A DNA stretch of 64,000 nt from Clostridium sp. TW13 (GCF_024345225.1 NZ_BROD01000001.1:1746362-1810361), one strand, 5' to 3'; numbered from the stretch's first letter, positions 1 to 8,962 are shown. Notes: a model not told the origin generated them from the letters alone. Translations and numbers: made by a program.

Positions 1-105
1 TTGAAGCAAAACTTGATTATTTTCATTTATTATTAATACATTTACTCCTGTAAGATTTATTACATCATGACCAATTTTATCACGTAAGTATTTTACATAG
101 TTCAT
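1..105 (-). CDS. Nudix hydrolase, N-terminal fragment (runs off window)
   Basis: Only the first 35 codons lie in the window, read on the minus strand from an ATG at 105. An AGGAGG-type ribosome binding site sits about 11 bases upstream. The peptide begins MNYVKYLRDKIGHDVINL and continues through a beta strand of the form GVNVLIINENNQVLLQ. This is the usual opening of small Nudix hydrolases, which hydrolyse nucleoside diphosphate-linked compounds. The Nudix box itself lies beyond the edge, so family membership is inferred from the N-terminal pattern only. Bases 106-253 upstream are AT-rich with nothing recognisable. Confidence 0.6.
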   Translation of the reverse strand, partial: MNYVKYLRDKIGHDVINLTGVNVLIINENNQVLLQ

Positions 106-253
106 TTGTAGTTAGATCCTCCTTTATAAACTGCTTTTCTCCGAATTGGCAGAGTTTATCTTATTATAGTATATATCTACTAAATAATTTTACATATAAA
201 AAAATATACTTTTTTCTTGTTTTATTATCTAGCCTTTGGATATTAATGTGATT

Positions 254-901
254 TTATTTTGATACTATACCTGAATAATTACCATTGCTATCTGACTTAA
301 TATTTATTGTATTACTGCCAAGCTTACTATCATTTTTATATGCCTCAATAGTAAGAGTACAATTAGGAATGCTACTATTGCTCTTCTCACTTATAGGTGT
401 CCAGTAAATAGTCTCCCCTGATTTAATTTCTAAAGTACTTCCTTTATTAGTGACTATTGGATTAGCCCATAGCAAAAATTCTCCATCTGTAACTGTTAGT
501 TTAATGATTTCTGCTTTATCGCAAGTTATTCTTAATGGAAACCCTGGCACATTGCTCATTATTGGATTGTATCTTCCAATAACAAACTCTACATTGGGTT
601 TTATTTCTACAGAAGTTTCAGTATTCGCAAAGGTAGTAATTTCAAAGCCATTAAATAGTGAAAGTGCAGCATTTTGTTTTATCCCTTGCTTTGCAGTATT
701 ATTACTCTGAAAGAAAGGGATACCAATGAATGTAACTAGAGTGAAAGCACAAACAGCCAGCATAGTTATAACTATTGGTTTAAAAGTAAAAGCTCGCAAA
801 TTATTGTGGGAATTGTCCTGATCAATATTGTTAATAATTTTTCTTTTAAACTCTTCATCAACTTTTATTTCATTCATTCCGTCGATATATTTATTATTCA
901 T
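254..901 (-). CDS. Single-pass membrane protein, probable anti-sigma partner
   Basis: A cytoplasmic stretch of about 40 residues with the pattern VDEEFKRKIINNI is followed by one membrane segment (about 42-64) and an extracytoplasmic beta-rich domain of about 150 residues. That layout is usual for membrane partners of ECF sigma factors. The gene follows the sigma gene directly; the two overlap by 8 bases (894-901), which suggests translational coupling. I chose the ATG at 901 because GGAGG lies 7 bases before it; a TTG five codons earlier is also in frame. The extracellular domain is not one I recognise. Its function is inferred from context, and the sigma gene next to it looks damaged. Confidence 0.6.
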   Translation of the reverse strand: MNNKYIDGMNEIKVDEEFKRKIINNIDQDNSHNNLRAFTFKPIVITMLAVCAFTLVTFIGIPFFQSNNTAKQGIKQNAALSLFNGFEITTFANTETSVEIKPNVEFVIGRYNPIMSNVPGFPLRITCDKAEIIKLTVTDGEFLLWANPIVTNKGSTLEIKSGETIYWTPISEKSNSSIPNCTLTIEAYKNDSKLGSNTINIKSDSNGNYSGIVSK

Positions 902-1292
902 TATCAAAACCTCCAATCATTTTTCTTTTAAGGAGTTCTCTTGCTCTCTTCATTTGCGTACGTACTGTTGTTTCTTTTCTGTCTAACAATTTAGCAATTT
1001 CAGCTGTACTATAATTTTCAAAGTAATATAGATATACAACACTACGATATTTTTCAGGAAGCTCTAAGACTAAAGATACAACCTCTCTATTTTCAGTATT
1101 CTCTATTGCCAGAGTAACTGCACTCGTGCAACAGAACCTTTTTTTCCAAAAACTTCGCATAAAATCTTTACACTCATTAATGGTCACTCTTATAATCCAT
1201 GCTTTTTCGTGTTCAGAATTAGTAAAAGTATTATTCTGTTTGAAAACTTTAACAAAGACATAAGGGAACTTCATTCTAAAAGTTCCCTTCAA
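894..1292 (-). pseudogene. ECF-type RNA polymerase sigma factor lacking most of region 2
   Basis: The C-terminal half is a normal sigma-70 region 4: LPEKYRSVVYLYYF, then the helix-turn-helix STAEIAKLLDRKETTVRT and a basic tail. The end of region 2 is also present (EHEKAWIIRVTINECKDF). Intact clostridial ECF factors have roughly 45 more residues before this, carrying regions 2.1-2.3 that bind core polymerase and melt the -10. Here the frame starts abruptly at a TTG inside a 10-bp inverted repeat (1262-1289), only 59 bases from the preceding methyltransferase stop. The 5' end appears to have been deleted. It could still make a DNA-binding fragment, but it should not act as a sigma factor. Confidence 0.65.
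1262..1289. repeat. 10-bp perfect inverted repeat at the broken start of the sigma gene
   Basis: Arms aagggaactt (1262-1271) and aagttccctt (1280-1289) flank an 8-base loop. Neither side is followed by a run of T, so it is not an obvious terminator. It overlaps the first codons of the truncated sigma reading frame and may mark the deletion junction. Confidence 0.7.
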
Positions 1293-1351
1293 AAATCTTT
1301 ATTATAAAATATATCTATAAAGCCTTATCATAAAATATCACTTTGCACTTG

Positions 1352-2005
1352 TTATTTCACTACTTTAATTAGAGTAGCCTTATTCCATCTTCTTTCCACT
1401 GAAACATTGCTAAAACCTGCATCGGAAAGTAAAGCAAGTTCAGTATCTAATGCAAGTGGAACATCAATATGAATGCTTCCAAAAGGAAGTTGCTTTTTTT
1501 CATATATGTCCATCGCATTATTTAATAAGTTAATTTCAGTATCTTTGTCATTACAAACAGTATCACCATTTATAAAGCAGGCATTTGGTTTTAAACACTT
1601 ATATATTTTTTTATAAAGTTCAGTTTTTTGCTGTACTGTAAAGTGATGTAGAGAGTAAGTGGAAAGCACAAGATCAAAATTATTATCAGCAAAGGAAACA
1701 TCAAAATATGAGTTACAGATAGTATTTAATGTTACCTTAGAAGATAGTTCCTTTTTCTTTAACTCTTCCAACATTCCAGATGAAATATCAATTGCAGTAA
1801 CTGTTGCTGAATGCTTAATTCTTTCTATTTCAAGTCCTGTCCCACATCCAAGAACTAAAATGCTTTTTGGTTCTCCACAGATATTAATTTGTTTTTCTAT
1901 CTCGTCATAGAACTCACACATACCAAGATCTTCATAAAAATTCCTGTCATAATCTGAAGCACATTTATCGAAATGAACATTCATATTTTCAACTTCAAAC
2001 CCCAT
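1352..2005 (-). CDS. Class I SAM-dependent methyltransferase
   Basis: This 217-residue protein has the Rossmann methyltransferase core. Motif I, ILVLGCGTGLEIE, is near residue 50, an acidic ribose-binding position follows at VTAIDIS, and DLVLSTYSLHHF fills motif IV/post-IV. This matches the Methyltransf_11/25 group, which transfers methyl from S-adenosylmethionine to small molecules or macromolecules. The substrate cannot be read from sequence. GGTGG lies 8 bases before the ATG at 2005; a second ATG at codon 8 is possible. It is a single gene just upstream of the broken sigma gene, with 59 bases between them and no clear terminator. Confidence 0.85.
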   Translation of the reverse strand: MGFEVENMNVHFDKCASDYDRNFYEDLGMCEFYDEIEKQINICGEPKSILVLGCGTGLEIERIKHSATVTAIDISSGMLEELKKKELSSKVTLNTICNSYFDVSFADNNFDLVLSTYSLHHFTVQQKTELYKKIYKCLKPNACFINGDTVCNDKDTEINLLNNAMDIYEKKQLPFGSIHIDVPLALDTELALLSDAGFSNVSVERRWNKATLIKVVK

Positions 2006-2226
2006 TATATTACCACCTTTTTATAATTATTCTATAGCTTAAATAAAATTCATGTATAGATGCTTTTCTAACTGATTCTAGAATTAGAATAATAAGATAT
2101 TCATAAATTTATATAGCTTTATAATAACAAAACTTACATATAATAGTCAAACTTTCAATATATTCTCTAAGAAATCCCTATAAAAGAATCAACTACAAAA
2201 TAATTATGCTTTTATTGCATATAAAT

Positions 2227-2267
2227 AAAGACGATAAACATTAATATTTTAAATGTTTATCGCCTTT
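2227..2267. terminator. Bidirectional intrinsic terminator after the L,D-transpeptidase
   Basis: An interrupted stem of about 16 bp pairs 2227-2242 with 2252-2267 around an AT loop and has T-rich flanks. It lies about 60 bases beyond the transpeptidase stop on the minus strand. Confidence 0.75.
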
Positions 2268-2327
2268 ACTGATATATCAAAATAAAAATACTATATTAGG
2301 TCAATCATACAATAATAAACTATATTT

Positions 2328-3722
2328 CTACTCTTCATAACAAATAATGGGTGTTCCATCTTCTATATTATCAAAAATTTTTTTAGCTAAATATAATGGA
2401 GCATTTACACATCCATGACTTCCATTACTCTTATAAATCTCTCCACCAAAAGAATATCTCCAGCTTGCATCATGTATTCCAATATTTCCGTTAAAAGGCA
2501 TCCAATAAGTTACTCCAGTTTCATAATTGGCTCCTCTTAACGTTGATCCTTTTTGTTTATAATTGAGCATGTAAACTCCAATCTTGGTAGAATTGCCTCT
2601 GCTAGGATTCCCTGTTACTACATCACCTTGAGTTATAAGTTTTCCATCTTTATAAAACCATAAGTGCTGCTCTGTTATATTAATTTCTACATAAGTATTT
2701 CCTATATCATCTTCATCCCTAGATGAAGCTTTTTGAGTATATATAGGTTCTTTTTTAAGTATTTCACCAAGTTTTATATTTTTTAATAATGCTTTTGATT
2801 CACTAGCACAATTAATTTTCCAACCATAAAAACCACCCTGAACTTCTATTGTTTTACCTGTAGATGCTTTTATCTTTCTTGAAATCCCAACTGTATCGTA
2901 TTTTTTACTAAGTCCTACCACATATTGAAAAACTGCTTTCTCATTTATTATTGCTTGTAAATTTTTATCAACACTAATCCACTGATTTATTATATTTCCA
3001 TCTAATATTTCATTTTTGCTTCCAAATATATAAGTGATTTTTGCTTTCACATACTTATTTAGTAAGTTCTTAGTTTCAGAAGTTTTATCAGAATTTAAAG
3101 TGTACTTTGGATTTTCGTAACAAAGATTTTCATTTAAATCTAGTTTTGTTTGCCCTTTTAATATGCTCATCTCTATGGCGGTATTTAATTTATCTTTATA
3201 TATTTTATTTCCATACACTTCTTTAATCACTTCATAGGAACCATTTGAATACTTAAAGCTTACGTTTTGAGATTCTACAATAGCTCTATTTAAACAATTC
3301 AACTCAGCTATCTTATTTTCTAGAATATCTTTATTATAAACATATAAATCGTCTATATAATATCTTTGCTGCTCTACTAAAAAGTCTATCCATTTAAAGG
3401 AATTTTGCCTTTTATAAATCTTAGAAATGCTATTTTTTTTATTGTATTGCATTTCTATATCTTGTCCTATTATTTTTTCTGTTTCTCCATTTCTTTCAAC
3501 TAACTGTAATTCGTATCCTTTAACATAATTTTCAATTATTTCATCTGCTTCCTTATGTGATTTTAATGAAACATTCACTCCATTTATTACCGTATTAAAA
3601 AAGAAATGATTAGCAAAATATATAGAAGTAAGTAAATATATTAGAATAATTGATGCTATTGAAATAATAATATTTACTACAACTTGATTGTTAAAAAACT
3701 TTTTTATGTTTATACCCCTCAT
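2328..3722 (-). CDS. Membrane-anchored L,D-transpeptidase (YkuD domain)
   Basis: The protein has 464 residues, with an N-terminal signal anchor at about 13-35. A long extracellular middle section resembles the PG_binding_4 domain that precedes clostridial L,D-transpeptidases. The C-terminal YkuD domain starts near residue 340 (YVEINITEQHLWFYKDGKL) and ends with the catalytic motif SHGCVN, Cys438 being the nucleophile. Upstream IGIHDASW supplies the conserved histidine. Enzymes of this family make 3-3 cross-links in peptidoglycan or attach proteins to it, outside the membrane. The full catalytic motif is present, so it is probably active. It is transcribed alone and ends at the terminator at 2227-2267. 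Confidence 0.9.
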   Translation of the reverse strand: MRGINIKKFFNNQVVVNIIISIASIILIYLLTSIYFANHFFFNTVINGVNVSLKSHKEADEIIENYVKGYELQLVERNGETEKIIGQDIEMQYNKKNSISKIYKRQNSFKWIDFLVEQQRYYIDDLYVYNKDILENKIAELNCLNRAIVESQNVSFKYSNGSYEVIKEVYGNKIYKDKLNTAIEMSILKGQTKLDLNENLCYENPKYTLNSDKTSETKNLLNKYVKAKITYIFGSKNEILDGNIINQWISVDKNLQAIINEKAVFQYVVGLSKKYDTVGISRKIKASTGKTIEVQGGFYGWKINCASESKALLKNIKLGEILKKEPIYTQKASSRDEDDIGNTYVEINITEQHLWFYKDGKLITQGDVVTGNPSRGNSTKIGVYMLNYKQKGSTLRGANYETGVTYWMPFNGNIGIHDASWRYSFGGEIYKSNGSHGCVNAPLYLAKKIFDNIEDGTPIICYEE

Positions 3723-4053
3723 ATTAATTTGTACCTTTCACCAAAAATATATTTTACTAAAATATAGTATCTAATTAATAATATGTTTATATTTATGATT
3801 TTAAAACTTAACGTATAGATACTAATCGAAAATTTCTCAAGGATATTCATTACAAATTTATACTATTGATAATCCCCCATTAATATATAGAATTTTTAGT
3901 AAATAAACAATACTTTAAGATTTAGTTCACTGGTGCAAGAAATATAGTCATAAGAAGTATTTCTTTAGATAATCAGGCCTGCGTTTGTCGTGCGTTTATA
4001 ATGGATTCATCTATACTTGGAAAGGAAAATAGTAATCTTAGGTTGAAAAAAGA
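3723..4053. other. Intergenic region with no recognised gene
   Basis: This lies upstream of the transpeptidase. Most of it is AT-rich and should contain that gene's promoter. A more GC-rich patch at about 3975-4010 (including gcgtttgtcgtgcgttt) has no ORF with a ribosome binding site on either strand and may be a decayed remnant. I could not identify it. Confidence 0.4.
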
Positions 4054-4095
4054 AGCAGCTACAAGATAGTAAATTTAATCTATCTTGTAGCTGCT
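4054..4095 (-). terminator. Intrinsic terminator, 16-bp stem
   Basis: A perfect stem pairs 4054-4069 with 4080-4095. On the minus strand it is followed by tcttttttc. It is the only strong terminator downstream of the diguanylate cyclase gene, but 131 bp of repeat copy A now lie between them. Confidence 0.8.
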
Positions 4096-4123
4096 ATATT
4101 CATATGCTTAGATAATATTATGT

Positions 4124-4254
4124 TATCAAGTTCAACTAGATTCAGGTGAGGTTTGATTCCCATCTGAATCTAGTTGAACTTATCCAGGAGCTAGCATCCG
4201 TAACACTCCAACTTAAAGAAGTTGGAGTGTTACGGATGCTAGCTATCGGATAAA
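4124..4254 (+). repeat. Structured intergenic repeat, copy A (both hairpins perfect)
   Basis: This is one of four copies in the window, 131 bp from TATCAAG to CGGATAAA. Hairpin 1 pairs 4128-4145 with 4164-4181 (18 bp perfect). A linker, tatccagg, follows. Hairpin 2 pairs 4189-4214 with 4219-4244 (26 bp perfect) around the loop aaag. The element carries no ORF. It sits between the diguanylate cyclase stop (4311) and its likely terminator (4054-4095). The other copies share the ends, the linker and the right half of hairpin 2 but are imperfect palindromes. No target duplication is obvious. It could be a MITE or IS200/IS605-derived element, or a structured RNA. Confidence 0.85.
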
Positions 4255-4310
4255 TTTCTTTATGTATAATAAGAATTTACTGAATATCTAAACTAATTCT
4301 AATATATAGA

Positions 4311-6362
4311 TTATACATTAGAATTAGTTAAAACTTTTTTACTTTTCACTATATTCTTATATTTATACATACGTTTATCAGCAATTTTTATTAATTGATC
4401 AAATTTAATTCCATCTGTTGCAGAGTTAGCAAGTCCATAACTATAGCTACAGACAAATTTGTAATCTTCAAAAATTATTGGATTTTTCTTGAAGAGTTTA
4501 ATAAGTTCTTCAAATCTATTGGTTAAATTTTGTACATCTATATTAAAGAAAACCCCAACAAATTCATCTCCACCAAATCTTCCTATAATATCAGCATCTT
4601 TAGCTAATCCCTTTAATCCCTTTGCAAATCTCTTAATCAATTCATCTCCAGCTAAATGACCGTAATTGTCATTAATAATTTTCAGATCATTTACATCCAT
4701 AACAGCTAAAACAAAATCTTTTTTACTTGAATCATCATTATAGATATTATCAACTATATTTTGAAAAGAACTTCTATTATATACGTTAGTTAATTTATCA
4801 TATCTAGATAAATAGATGATTTCTTCATAAAGTTTATGCTTAGCAATAGCAATAGAAACCTGATTGCTCATGTATTCCATTAACTCCAAATCCCCTTCGC
4901 TAAAGTAATTATTATATATACTATCAATGTTTAAGAAACCATATAACTCACCATCTATAATAATTGGTGAACTAGTACAAGATTTTATTTTTTCCCCTTC
5001 TACAGTATCTAATATACTTATACTTTCCATTTTATCAAGGTCATTAATAATAACTGTTTTAGTTATATTTTCTCCACTACTTTCCCATGCAAAGTGATTC
5101 TCAAGTTTTAGCGTAAATGCTTTAATCTTTTCTAAATCATAACCTTTAGATGCAACTATTTTCAAATTTTTATCTTGCCCTAAAAATAATATGGAACCAC
5201 AAATTCGTTCATCAATACAATTAATAACTTCATCTAAAATAAATTGTAGAAAATCATTAATATTAGAAATTTCATTAAATGAATAACTTATCTTTAGCAT
5301 TGCTTCTTTCAGCTTTAATAACTTACTTATTTTCTCTTCATTCTTTTTTTCTTCTGAAACATCATTTAAAATCAGTATTTTTCCGATAGCAGCATCATTT
5401 TTTTCATATATATTGTTAATATTCATCTTATAATATTTTAATTCATCTTTATTCCTTATACTTATTAGACTTTCATTACAGGAAGGACTATTTATAGCAT
5501 TTAGTACTTCTTTATTTTCCATCAAAACCTCATCAATTTTTTTTCCACAAGATTCGAGATGATTCAATTCTGAGATAATACCTTTTGATGAATTGTTGAA
5601 ATCAACTATGTTATTTTCAGAATCTAAGATTATAACCCCATCTAACATATTAGAAAAGACTTTTTCTAATGCTATGGGGGTAAGTTTTAATAACCTAAAT
5701 CTCAATATAGCAAAGCTAGAAATTATTCCTGAAATAGAAAATGTAAGTGGACATAAATCTATATGAAAGTTTATAAATCCAAGCATATAAACAATATCTG
5801 AAATCCAAGGAATTATCCAAGCTACTATTATAAATAATAACTGCTTCTTTATAATTGATACCGCTTTAGAATAAGCTAGCATTAAAACTATTAATCCAAT
5901 AAGCATTATTGAATACGTATAGCCAATATTTACCCAATACCAAGGCCCTTTTACTATTTCAACAATTGGGAAAATACCAGTATTATTCATAGTTAACTTT
6001 TTATAAAACAGATGATGAAAATCATTTGTATAATTTAGGATTAATGTAGTAGCAGGTATAATATATAGTAGAATCAAAGTACTCTTTTTTAATTTCTCTT
6101 TATACCCAGTAAAATTAAGTGCAAATATTAACCATACTACAGGTAAAAATGATATTCCTAGATATTCTACCTTAATCCAGAACTTTACCTTTGCAAGGCT
6201 TGTACATAATATTTCAAATGAATATCCAAATGCATAAATTAATACAGGAAGCAAAGATATAGAAACATATCTCTTATTTCTTTTCCATGAAAAATAACCT
6301 AAATAAAGTAGTGTAAATGCTGATACCAATAGGAGCAAGCTAAAGAAATTGTTTACGTTCAA
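4311..6362 (-). CDS. Membrane diguanylate cyclase with 7TM, PAS, GAF and GGDEF domains
   Basis: The N-terminal ~225 residues hold about seven membrane helices of the histidine-kinase-type 7TM sensor. A PAS domain (about 233-335) and a GAF domain (about 360-505) follow, then a GGDEF domain with an intact GRFGGDEF motif near residue 600. It should make cyclic di-GMP from two GTP at the membrane in response to an unknown signal. The allosteric I-site, normally RxxD, reads KDAD here, so product inhibition may be weak. I chose the TTG at 6362, six bases after GAGGTG; a GTG at 6371 overlaps that ribosome binding site. It is a single gene on its strand. Confidence 0.9.
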   Translation of the reverse strand: MNVNNFFSLLLLVSAFTLLYLGYFSWKRNKRYVSISLLPVLIYAFGYSFEILCTSLAKVKFWIKVEYLGISFLPVVWLIFALNFTGYKEKLKKSTLILLYIIPATTLILNYTNDFHHLFYKKLTMNNTGIFPIVEIVKGPWYWVNIGYTYSIMLIGLIVLMLAYSKAVSIIKKQLLFIIVAWIIPWISDIVYMLGFINFHIDLCPLTFSISGIISSFAILRFRLLKLTPIALEKVFSNMLDGVIILDSENNIVDFNNSSKGIISELNHLESCGKKIDEVLMENKEVLNAINSPSCNESLISIRNKDELKYYKMNINNIYEKNDAAIGKILILNDVSEEKKNEEKISKLLKLKEAMLKISYSFNEISNINDFLQFILDEVINCIDERICGSILFLGQDKNLKIVASKGYDLEKIKAFTLKLENHFAWESSGENITKTVIINDLDKMESISILDTVEGEKIKSCTSSPIIIDGELYGFLNIDSIYNNYFSEGDLELMEYMSNQVSIAIAKHKLYEEIIYLSRYDKLTNVYNRSSFQNIVDNIYNDDSSKKDFVLAVMDVNDLKIINDNYGHLAGDELIKRFAKGLKGLAKDADIIGRFGGDEFVGVFFNIDVQNLTNRFEELIKLFKKNPIIFEDYKFVCSYSYGLANSATDGIKFDQLIKIADKRMYKYKNIVKSKKVLTNSNV

Positions 6363-6584
6363 AAATATCACCTCGCATACCTATTATACTAAACATTTGT
6401 TAAAATATATATAAAACCAGTTTAATTTGTATATTATAATCTTAATTGGAAATCTGCAACTAATTGCTAAAACAGTAAAATCTTCATTTAAATACTAATG
6501 CTGCTCTTCAAGTAATATTTCATCTATCCATTATGATACGCTTACGCTATAATAGTGTATAAATATAAACTACCAAGTAAGGAG

Positions 6585-7490
6585 ATGATTGAACTGAATA
6601 ATAAAAGATTAGGAGCTAATATGCTCTTACTACTTACTGCCGCTATATGGGGTTTTGCATTTGTTGCCCAAAGAGTTGTTACAGGAGCTATAGGAGCTTT
6701 TACTTTTAACGGAATAAGATTTGGTCTCGGCAGTCTTTCTCTTATCCCATTGATAATTTATTTTGAGAAAAAGAAGAAATCGACTTGTAATGACAAGCAG
6801 ACTAATGAAGTCAATTATAAGAAAAGAATTTTACCTGGTATATTGATTGGAACTATTTTGTATGCTGGTTCAGCATTGCAGCAGGTAGGAATCATATACA
6901 CAACTGCTGGTAAGGCAAGTTTTATAACAGGACTTTATATGGTTCTTGTGCCGATAATAGGACTATTTCTAGGACATAAAATTGGTAAAAGTTCATGGAT
7001 TGGAGTTGGACTAGCTGTTATTGGACTTTACCTCTTAAGTGTAAATGGAGATTTTAGCATAGGTTATGGAGACTTGCTTGAAGTTATAGGAGCTGTATTT
7101 TGGGCTATACATATACTATCAATAGATTATTTTTCTGATAAGATAGAGCCTTTGAAATTATCATGTATTCAATTTGCAACCTGTTCTGTGCTAAGCTTAA
7201 TAACTGCTTTAATCTTTGAGCAAATTACTATAATTGGTATATCAAATGCTATAGTTCCAATTCTTTATGGTGGTCTCTTATCTGTTGGTGTAGCCTATAC
7301 TCTTCAAGTTGTAGCTCAAAAGAATGCAAAGCCATCTCATGCAGCTATTATTTTAAGCATGGAATCTGTATTTGGTGCTATAGGTGGTGCCATAATACTT
7401 GGAGAAACTATGAGTACTAAAGGCTATATTGGTTGTATTCTTATACTAGCAGGAATATTGTTATCGCAGATTACACCTTCTTCAAAATAA
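6585..7490 (+). CDS. EamA/DMT-family transporter
   Basis: This is a protein of about 300 residues with ten predicted membrane helices arranged as two EamA repeats. The first opens MLLLLTAAIWGFAFVAQ. The second starts near LLEVIGAVFWAIHILSIDYF and ends at ESVFGAIGGAIILGE. The family exports metabolites, amino acids or drugs, and the substrate is unknown here. The start is uncertain. A GTG at 6555 lies right behind a TATAAT (6548-6553), which is probably the promoter -10. AAGGAG (6579-6584) abuts the in-frame ATG at 6585, and a CTG at 6594 has better spacing. It is monocistronic, with a strong terminator after it. Confidence 0.88.
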   Translation: MIELNNKRLGANMLLLLTAAIWGFAFVAQRVVTGAIGAFTFNGIRFGLGSLSLIPLIIYFEKKKKSTCNDKQTNEVNYKKRILPGILIGTILYAGSALQQVGIIYTTAGKASFITGLYMVLVPIIGLFLGHKIGKSSWIGVGLAVIGLYLLSVNGDFSIGYGDLLEVIGAVFWAIHILSIDYFSDKIEPLKLSCIQFATCSVLSLITALIFEQITIIGISNAIVPILYGGLLSVGVAYTLQVVAQKNAKPSHAAIILSMESVFGAIGGAIILGETMSTKGYIGCILILAGILLSQITPSSK

Positions 7491-7506
7491 TAATTCATAT
7501 AAAGTT

Positions 7507-7553
7507 AAAACAGGTATTCTAATACTGTGATATAGTATTAGAATACCTGTTTT
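7507..7553. terminator. Bidirectional terminator, 20-bp stem
   Basis: A perfect stem pairs 7507-7526 with 7534-7553 around a 7-base loop, with T runs on both sides. It serves the EamA gene on plus and the lipoprotein gene on minus. Confidence 0.9.
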
Positions 7554-7593
7554 TATTCTTAAATATTGAAAGTTTCAGTATAAAATTAATTCA

Positions 7594-8040
7594 TTAGAGT
7601 TCTCCTAACTTCTTTCCAGTAAGTGTTTCAAATAATTTTGCTGATTTCTTTTCGTCCAATTGAATGTATTTAGCTTTGTTATCAATTACAAGTTCAACCT
7701 TATCTTTATTGGGACTCACCCATACTTCATAGTTTATATCACTTGCTTCATTATTATCCTTTGCGAAATGAAATTTGTATAGTGGTGGGTATGCCATATT
7801 TACTTGTGCATTTTTCCAACTAACACTCTCAAGAATATCTTTTATATCTTGTACTTTTTTACTATCTTTGATTTCACTATAATATTCATAGTTATTTTTT
7901 GTTCCAGTTCGTTTTTCAACTATGATTTTATTTCCTGAGTTTATGATTTTATTTTCTGAATTTTTCATTTCTTTTGTACAACCTACTATTAAAGTTGAAA
8001 ATATTATAATAAAGATTATGATGATTTTATTATTTTTCAA
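7594..8040 (-). CDS. Small predicted lipoprotein
   Basis: A TTG start at 8040 (AGGAG 8-10 bases upstream) gives a 148-residue protein. It opens with a lysine/asparagine segment, a hydrophobic core and a lipobox LIVGC, with the lipidated Cys near residue 21. The mature part is hydrophilic and predicted mixed alpha/beta, and ends LFETLTGKKLGEL. The track-length ORF starts eight codons earlier without a ribosome binding site. It should be anchored on the outer face of the membrane. I do not recognise a functional domain with confidence, though small YhfM-like lipoproteins have a similar shape. The gene stands alone and shares the terminator at 7507-7553 with the convergent exporter gene. Confidence 0.7.
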   Translation of the reverse strand: MKNNKIIIIFIIIFSTLIVGCTKEMKNSENKIINSGNKIIVEKRTGTKNNYEYYSEIKDSKKVQDIKDILESVSWKNAQVNMAYPPLYKFHFAKDNNEASDINYEVWVSPNKDKVELVIDNKAKYIQLDEKKSAKLFETLTGKKLGEL

Positions 8041-8152
8041 GTTTATCTCTCCTATTCTAAACATCCTTTCTACATATACGAGATGATCTTTAGTATAGTT
8101 CAGATAAATATAATAAAAAATTCATTATCAAATTTCTATATAAGTATCATTC

Positions 8153-8230
8153 TTAAGTTTCATAATCTGTAACTACTCTTATCTCTCTAACTTTGGTAAT
8201 AAATTCTGATATTACAATATGCTTAATCAC
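8153..8230 (-). pseudogene. 25-codon reading frame with ribosome binding site, possible remnant
   Basis: A GTG at 8230 preceded by AAGGTGA opens a frame reading VIKHIVISEFITKVREIRV and stopping at 8153. It is too short to identify. The good ribosome binding site suggests the surviving start of a deleted gene rather than chance. Confidence 0.25.
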
Positions 8231-8278
8231 GTTTTCACCTTCTATATAAACAAAAATTTCCAATCATCATAGTTAGTA

Positions 8279-8962
8279 TTAAAGTAAATATAGTAACTCT
8301 CTTAAATCTTTAATCTCATAATTAGGTTTTAATTCAGTTAAATTTTTATTTTCATATGCATTATACCAGCAGGTAGAAATACCATAATTAACTCCACCCT
8401 TAATATCTGTACTTAACGAATCCCCAACAATTAAAATTTTATCTTTATCAACATGTCCAATTTTATTAAAAGTATAATTAAAAATACCTGCATCTGGTTT
8501 TTTATAGCCTGTTTCTTCTGAAGTAATTATATGCTTAATATATTTTTTCAAAACTGAATTATTGATTCTTGAGTTTTGAACATCCTTGATTCCGTTAGTT
8601 AAAATTACAACTTTATATTTTTCAGAAAGATAGCTGCACACTTCTTCTGCTCCATCAATTAAATATATCCCAGCTGCAAGTAAGGATAAATATTTTTTGC
8701 TGAACTCATGTAAATCCAATATTACATCATAATTTTCAAAAAGTTGTTTAAATCTTTCAATTCTCATATATTGAGAACTAATCCTACCACTTTCATACTC
8801 TATCCAAATTTGTTTATTTATTTCTCTATATTTTTTTAATTGTTTTTCTTCATTATATTCAAAATTAAAGTACTTAAATGTTTTTTCTAGAGCTTGAGCT
8901 TCTGCTTTATCATAATCAAACAATGTGCCATCAGCATCAAATAAAATCACTTCGTAATCCAT
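8279..8962 (-). CDS. yjjG: HAD-family noncanonical pyrimidine nucleotidase, YjjG-type
   Basis: This is a 227-residue haloacid-dehalogenase phosphatase. Motif I is FDADGTLFD (Asp9 nucleophile, Asp11 acid/base), motif II VILTNG, motif III lysine in GYKKPDAGIF, and motif IV GDSLSTDIKGG. The helical cap between motifs I and II has the usual YjjG/YfnB size. Family members remove phosphate from noncanonical pyrimidine nucleotides, which cleans the nucleotide pool. GGAGG precedes the ATG at 8962. It is a cytoplasmic single-gene unit, and all catalytic residues are present. Confidence 0.87.
   Translation of the reverse strand: MDYEVILFDADGTLFDYDKAEAQALEKTFKYFNFEYNEEKQLKKYREINKQIWIEYESGRISSQYMRIERFKQLFENYDVILDLHEFSKKYLSLLAAGIYLIDGAEEVCSYLSEKYKVVILTNGIKDVQNSRINNSVLKKYIKHIITSEETGYKKPDAGIFNYTFNKIGHVDKDKILIVGDSLSTDIKGGVNYGISTCWYNAYENKNLTELKPNYEIKDLRELLYLL

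Noticed and set aside
4124-4254. Repeat copy A as an intrinsic terminator
   Set aside because: Neither hairpin is followed by a T run, and the same sequence occurs upstream of genes in copies B and D.
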